From positions 1 to 27,414 of the forward strand of contig CALDIA010000015.1 of assembly GCA_937901455.1 (NCBI GenBank): a DNA stretch of 27,414 nucleotides, in the 5' to 3' direction. This DNA is from an uncultured Bacteroidales bacterium (GTDB lineage: Bacteria > Bacteroidota > Bacteroidia > Bacteroidales > WCHB1-69). A model generated the notes under the pieces. That model saw nothing but the letters and a program-made list of their open reading frames with translations, was not told where the DNA came from and ran no database searches. Below are positions 23,756 to 27,414 of the stretch, piece after piece (position 1 is the first letter of the stretch; every line of letters begins with the position of its first letter). The position numbers and the translations under genes are program-made.

Positions 23756-24265
23756 TTACCAATTCACAAAGGCTTTGTTGAAGATGTCATCGGTCAGCGC
23801 GTCATTAATGGACGTGATGAGGGTGGATTCCACACTGCTCAAATTCTGGCTGCTGGAGTAGTCGGCATAGCGCGAGAAGGACTGGTCGAAGTTCTGGGTT
23901 TCGTCGAAACTGTTGACAAAGCGAACCCGCACGGTGATGGTAAGCCGGTTCATGGCGGCAGTCTCATTGCCTTGGATAGCCACCGGTGATACAGAATAGC
24001 CGGTAATCTCCCCCTCAATGGTATAGTCGCCGTTGCGACTCACGATGGTCAGGGGAGTCTGGCCTTGAATTTTGTCCTTCAACGCCGTGGTGAACGACTG
24101 GCTCAGTGTTGGGTTGACGAGAGAGGCGTTGTTCGGAAAGTTGGTGATGGCCACTGTCTTGGCGCGCGCATCGATGGTGCCTCCTGTCAGAGACACGCTC
24201 ATCTTGCAGCCTGACAGGGTACAGAGAATCGACAAAAGGACCACATATACAGCAACTCTTCTCAT
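23756..24265 (-). CDS. lptE: LptE-like LPS-assembly lipoprotein
   Basis: This 169-aa outer-membrane lipoprotein is predicted to plug the LptD barrel and help place LPS on the cell surface. A lipoprotein signal (residues 1-19, lipobox LSGC with Cys20) is followed by an alpha/beta region typical of Bacteroidetes LptE. Features include TIDARAKTVAITNF, a GDYTIEGEITGY strand and a final INDALTDDIFNKAFVNW helix. Its ATG overlaps the TGA of the upstream activator gene (ATGA at 24265-24262), implying coupled translation. LptD is not in the window. The family call rests on overall pattern and position. Confidence 0.82.
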   Translation of the reverse strand: MRRVAVYVVLLSILCTLSGCKMSVSLTGGTIDARAKTVAITNFPNNASLVNPTLSQSFTTALKDKIQGQTPLTIVSRNGDYTIEGEITGYSVSPVAIQGNETAAMNRLTITVRVRFVNSFDETQNFDQSFSRYADYSSSQNLSSVESTLITSINDALTDDIFNKAFVNW

Positions 24266-25479
24266 TCCAATCCGTACAATTTGATTTTACGATAAAGGGT
24301 TCTTTCCGAAATTTTCAGGTCATCTGCTGCATGCTTGCGGTTGCCTTCATGGCGGCGCAAGGCCTCTATAATGGCCGTCTTTTCGGTTTCAGACAACGAA
24401 AACGATTTGGCATCCTTGTCGGACACCTCGCTATAGGAAGATTCCGGAATCGTGTGCATTTCGTTTTCCGGCACATGAGTGATGCGCACATCGGTATTGT
24501 CGGGCAGAGTCAGTTCCTGCATGGGGGCGTTGATGGCGGAATGGTGTCCGGCCCCTGTTTCCTGCAGCACAGCCAGTTGTTTCTTGAGTTCCATAATCTC
24601 TTTGCTCATGTCGGAGATTACCCGCATAGTATCCCATCGGAATTGTTCAAAGGCATCGGTCTCGGTGTGGGCAAGTACGGGCAGACTGGAGGTTGGGGAG
24701 GTCAGATAGGGTTTCAAGCGTTCGGCTGTCACCATGCGTTCCTCCTCAATCAGGGAGATTTGCTCGGTGACGTTCTTGAGTTGGCGGATATTGCCAGGCC
24801 ATCCATAGCGTTTCAGTTCCTCCTTGGCGTCGTCGGTGAGGGATATCATGGGCGACTTGTACTTGGCGGAGAAATCGGTGGCAAACTTTACAAAGAGGGG
24901 GAGAATATCCTCTTGGCGTTCGCGCAGGGCGGGCATGCGGATAGGCACAGAGCAGAGGCGGTAGTAAAGGTCTTCGCGGAACTTGCCCTTGCTGATGCGG
25001 TCACCGATGTTCACATTGGTGGCTGCCACCACGCGCACATTGGTCTTCTGAACCTTGGAGGAACCCACCCGAATAAACTCGCCACTCTCCAACACGCGCA
25101 GGAGGCGCACCTGAGTAGCCTGGGGCAGGTCGGCCACCTCATCGAGGAAAATAGTGCCCCCGTCAGCCACCTCGAAATAACCCTTGCGGCTGTCCACCGC
25201 ACCGGTAAAGGCACCCTTCTCATGGCCGAAAAGCTCCGAATCTATGGTCCCCTCGGGGATAGCACCACAGTTGACCGCAATGTAGGTGTTGTTCTTGCGG
25301 GCACTATAGGCATGGATAATCTTAGGAATGTTCTCCTTCCCAACTCCGCTCTCACCCGTCACCAAAACCGACAAATCGGTCTTGGCCGCCTGCACAGCCA
25401 CGTGCACAGCATGTTCAAAGGCCTTGTTGAAGCCTATCATCTCGAAGCGACGTTTTATCGTGTCAAAATCCGCACTCAT
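24262..25479 (-). CDS. Sigma-54-dependent activator, AAA+/Fis type without receiver domain
   Basis: This 405-aa enhancer-binding protein activates sigma-54 RNA polymerase by ATP hydrolysis. It begins directly with the AAA+ domain: Walker A GESGVGKE (42-49), GAFTGA loop (89-94), Walker B TIFLDE (109-114), Arg-finger FREDLYYRL (167-175) and WPGNIRQL (227-234). A linker with a probable coiled coil (276-307) leads to a Fis-type helix-turn-helix (about 360-402). No receiver, GAF or PAS domain precedes it, so the signal it senses is not evident. The ATG at 25479 is preferred, since a longer in-frame TTG start at 25503 falls inside the -7 box. It heads an operon with lptE, a TPR-like gene and secG. 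Confidence 0.92.
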   Translation of the reverse strand: MSADFDTIKRRFEMIGFNKAFEHAVHVAVQAAKTDLSVLVTGESGVGKENIPKIIHAYSARKNNTYIAVNCGAIPEGTIDSELFGHEKGAFTGAVDSRKGYFEVADGGTIFLDEVADLPQATQVRLLRVLESGEFIRVGSSKVQKTNVRVVAATNVNIGDRISKGKFREDLYYRLCSVPIRMPALRERQEDILPLFVKFATDFSAKYKSPMISLTDDAKEELKRYGWPGNIRQLKNVTEQISLIEEERMVTAERLKPYLTSPTSSLPVLAHTETDAFEQFRWDTMRVISDMSKEIMELKKQLAVLQETGAGHHSAINAPMQELTLPDNTDVRITHVPENEMHTIPESSYSEVSDKDAKSFSLSETEKTAIIEALRRHEGNRKHAADDLKISERTLYRKIKLYGLE

Positions 25480-25500
25480 CAGCAAAAATCTTAAGGGCCG

Positions 25501-25508
25501 CAAAGATA
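25501..25508 (-). promoter_or_regulatory. -7 box of the sigma-54-activator/lptE/secG operon
   Basis: Minus-strand TATCTTTG (25508-25501) is a full match to TAnnTTTG. The predicted start around 25494 leaves a leader of about 15 bases before the ATG at 25479. A TTTTG lies 23 bases upstream, longer than the usual 19-base spacing. Confidence 0.65.
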
Positions 25509-25641
25509 CATTTTTTTTAAGAGTTTTTCTTCAAAATCTCCAAACACCTTTATCATCCATTACAACTACCTGTCAGAGAAACGATTATAAATAGTTATGA
25601 ACACGCGCCACAAAACATTCCCGCCATTCGCGATAAAAATG

Positions 25642-25649
25642 TATTTTTG
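25642..25649 (+). promoter_or_regulatory. -7 box of the right-end secreted protein
   Basis: TATTTTTG matches TAnnTTTG 45 bases before the ATG at 25695. The predicted start is near 25656. No clear TTTG -33 element is at the expected spacing. Confidence 0.55.
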
Positions 25650-25694
25650 CGCTCCTTTTTTTAATGAAGATTTAAACAAATAAAACATAATAAA

Positions 25695-27414
25695 ATGAAG
25701 AAAAATTACTTTTTCAAGCAGTGCATATTCTTATGTGCCATGCTGTTAGGAATCATGGGGTTGCAAGGGCAGACCATCATTTTCCAAGAGGATTTCAGCG
25801 GCTTTACCGATTCGATAAGCACGGATATTTCCTCCTCTTTGAACAACTACACAGCCGTTGCCGGCTGGACTGGCAGCAAGGTGTATCGCAATATCGGCAA
25901 GATCAAGTTGGGCACTGCTTCAGCGTTAGGCTGGATTAAGACACCGGCCATAGACCTCTCCGGCAACGGGGGAAGCTTCACGCTCAGCTTTGATGCAGAG
26001 GCTTGGTTTCACGATTCCACCACCATCAAGGTATATGTAAACGATGAGATGTACACCGTCACGGGGCTGGACAATGATGGCAGTTATGGCAGTTACAACA
26101 GTTTCACTCTGAATCTGACAGGCGGCACGGCAGCAACGCAGATTCGCTTCGAGGGCAAACAGGCCAGCAAGGGCCGCTTCTTCCTCGACAATGTAGTCAT
26201 CTCGCAGAACACAGGCGTAGTCTCCACGGCAGCACCGGCATTCACGCCTGCCGCGGGCACTTACACAGAACCTGTCAGCGTGACAATGAGCTGTGCCACC
26301 ACGGGTGCTACCATCTACTACACGTTGGACGGCACCACCCCCACAACCTCCTCATCCGTCTATGTTTCTCCTGTCACCATCAGCCAGACGACTACACTGA
26401 AAGCATTCGCCGCGGCGGCAGGATATGCCAACAGCACCGTAACCTCCGCCACCTACACCTTTCCTGTTCAGGTGGCCAACATAGCCGCCTTCAAGGCCTT
26501 GAGTGCCGGCAGCCAACCCTACACCATCGCCAACGATGTCACCTTCGTCTTCCACAGCGGCAGCTACACTTACGTCAAGGATGCCTCTGCCGGCCTGTTG
26601 GTCTATGGCACTGGCTTCACTACCGACTTCACCGAAGGCGATCAGATCAGCAATCTGACGGGCAGCTATTCCGCCTACCAGGGTCAAATCGAGATGACCA
26701 ACGCCCAGAGTCCGGCCGCTGCCACCTCCAACACAGGTGCTGTAACTCCCATCACGGTGACGATGAGCGAGCTGTTGACCAACTACAGTCAGTATGACGC
26801 CCAGCTGATCACCTTGGAGAACGTCACCTTCCCTGACGGCTTCACGGGCGCCAACTCCACGGACATCACACAAGGCAGTGACCAGATGGTGGTTTACAAC
26901 CGTTTCAACCTTGACACTACCTTGGCGGCCAACACAATCACGAACGTCACCGGCTTCGCGGCCATTTATGGCACCAGCATTCAGATCTATCCTCGCAACA
27001 ACAGCGACCTGCAGGCCTCCACGCCGCAACCCAGTCTGTCGATTACAGCTCCGGCCAATGGATCCAACCTCAGCAGTCTGGATACGCTGCCAATTGGCAT
27101 TTCCATTGAAAACTTCGTTTTGGGCACCGATGGGTACCTCAAGATAGAATCCCCTCTGCTTACCACCGCCGGGCTCACCAACCCGCTCTATATAGACCAA
27201 ACTGGGCTGACCACCCTTTTGCAGTCGGTCTTCAGTCCGCTGCCTGCGGGCACGCATACCATTACTGCCTCCCTGGTGGACATGACGCAAGCGCCCCTCA
27301 CACCTGCGGTAACAGCCACCACCACCTTCACGGTGACGATGCCGCAGTTGTCCACACCGACTTATATTAATTTCTTCTTCATTTTTTTTTTGATTTTCAA
27401 AATTATTATTTATT
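25695..27414 (+). CDS. Secreted multidomain protein, 3' end missing
   Basis: The reading frame is open from the ATG at 25695 to the window end without a stop, so only the first 573 residues are seen. A signal peptide (MKKNYFFKQ start, ending LQG) precedes Gln26. A beta-rich jelly-roll-like region (about 30-175) follows. Next is a chitobiase/hexosaminidase C-terminal-type domain (about 177-256), with the TGATIYYTLDGTTPT signature. An OB-fold-like segment (about 258-440) begins VANIAAFKAL and includes YVKDASAGLLVYG. A start of an Ig-like domain comes after that. No catalytic motif is visible. The last 50 bases are AT-rich and unlike the rest, so the terminal residues may be an assembly artefact. 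Confidence 0.8.
   Translation, partial: MKKNYFFKQCIFLCAMLLGIMGLQGQTIIFQEDFSGFTDSISTDISSSLNNYTAVAGWTGSKVYRNIGKIKLGTASALGWIKTPAIDLSGNGGSFTLSFDAEAWFHDSTTIKVYVNDEMYTVTGLDNDGSYGSYNSFTLNLTGGTAATQIRFEGKQASKGRFFLDNVVISQNTGVVSTAAPAFTPAAGTYTEPVSVTMSCATTGATIYYTLDGTTPTTSSSVYVSPVTISQTTTLKAFAAAAGYANSTVTSATYTFPVQVANIAAFKALSAGSQPYTIANDVTFVFHSGSYTYVKDASAGLLVYGTGFTTDFTEGDQISNLTGSYSAYQGQIEMTNAQSPAAATSNTGAVTPITVTMSELLTNYSQYDAQLITLENVTFPDGFTGANSTDITQGSDQMVVYNRFNLDTTLAANTITNVTGFAAIYGTSIQIYPRNNSDLQASTPQPSLSITAPANGSNLSSLDTLPIGISIENFVLGTDGYLKIESPLLTTAGLTNPLYIDQTGLTTLLQSVFSPLPAGTHTITASLVDMTQAPLTPAVTATTTFTVTMPQLSTPTYINFFFIFFLIFKIIIY

Noticed and set aside
24331..25494. 387-codon plus-strand frame antisense to the sigma-54 activator
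   Set aside because: The minus-strand protein has every AAA+ and Fis motif. The antisense translation has none and only reflects the codon bias of the real gene.
26352..27290. 312-codon minus-strand reading frame
   Set aside because: It lies antisense to the right-end secreted protein, whose domains and signal peptide are clear. Its Gly/Arg-rich translation matches no family and is a byproduct of codon bias.

Overview
This window looks like a chromosomal segment from a Bacteroidota bacterium, most likely order Bacteroidales. The evidence is: AT-rich gene starts without Shine-Dalgarno sequences, several -7 boxes of the form TAnnTTTG, a lipoprotein-type glutaminyl cyclase, a Bacteroidetes-type LptE, an HU-CCDC81/SPOR membrane protein, a type IX secretion (T9SS) type B sorting domain, and signal peptides whose mature ends begin with Gln. 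KdsB and LptE indicate an LPS-bearing outer membrane. The ferredoxin-linked 2-oxoacid oxidoreductase indicates anaerobic metabolism. I cannot resolve the genus. I see no rRNA, tRNA, CRISPR array, IS element or phage gene.

Layout. (1) 1-1089: asd on the minus strand, with a hairpin-rich tail. (2) 1189-3750: a secreted lamin-tail-domain protein and a PhnP-like metallo-hydrolase. The first diverges from asd through overlapping promoters. (3) 3813-6607: a four-gene 2-oxoacid:ferredoxin oxidoreductase operon (ferredoxin, alpha, TPP-binding beta, gamma) closed by a strong intrinsic terminator, then a small PspC protein. (4) 7258-14510: a tightly packed seven-gene run from the best promoter in the window: OPT transporter, deoxynucleoside kinase, kdsB, HU-CCDC81/SPOR protein, pssA, LOG-family protein, holB. 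It mixes envelope, nucleotide and replication functions. (5) 14522-19209, minus strand: aspartokinase, glutaminyl cyclase and a 772-aa T9SS cargo. (6) 19292-22702, minus strand: the proteostasis run tig-clpP-clpX. (7) 22800-25479, minus strand: a sigma-54 activator, lptE, a TPR-like protein and secG. (8) 25695-27414: the 5' part of a multidomain secreted protein cut by the window end, where base composition changes abruptly.

How it fits together. Much of the window concerns envelope biogenesis and export: Sec translocon (SecG), LPS (KdsB, LptE), phospholipid (PssA), ribosome-associated chaperone and protease (Tig, ClpXP), and the enzyme that caps exported proteins (glutaminyl cyclase). The three predicted signal-peptidase-I substrates here all carry Gln at the predicted +1 position, the substrate that cyclase needs.

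Most of the window is ordinary core genome and I found no clear undescribed system. The observations most worth checking are the interleaved divergent promoters at 1128-1172, the histone-H1-like tail on trigger factor, the DNA-binding-like/septal HU-SPOR protein, the terminator directly before pspC, an unusual palindrome at 16815-16851, and the compositional break at the right edge.
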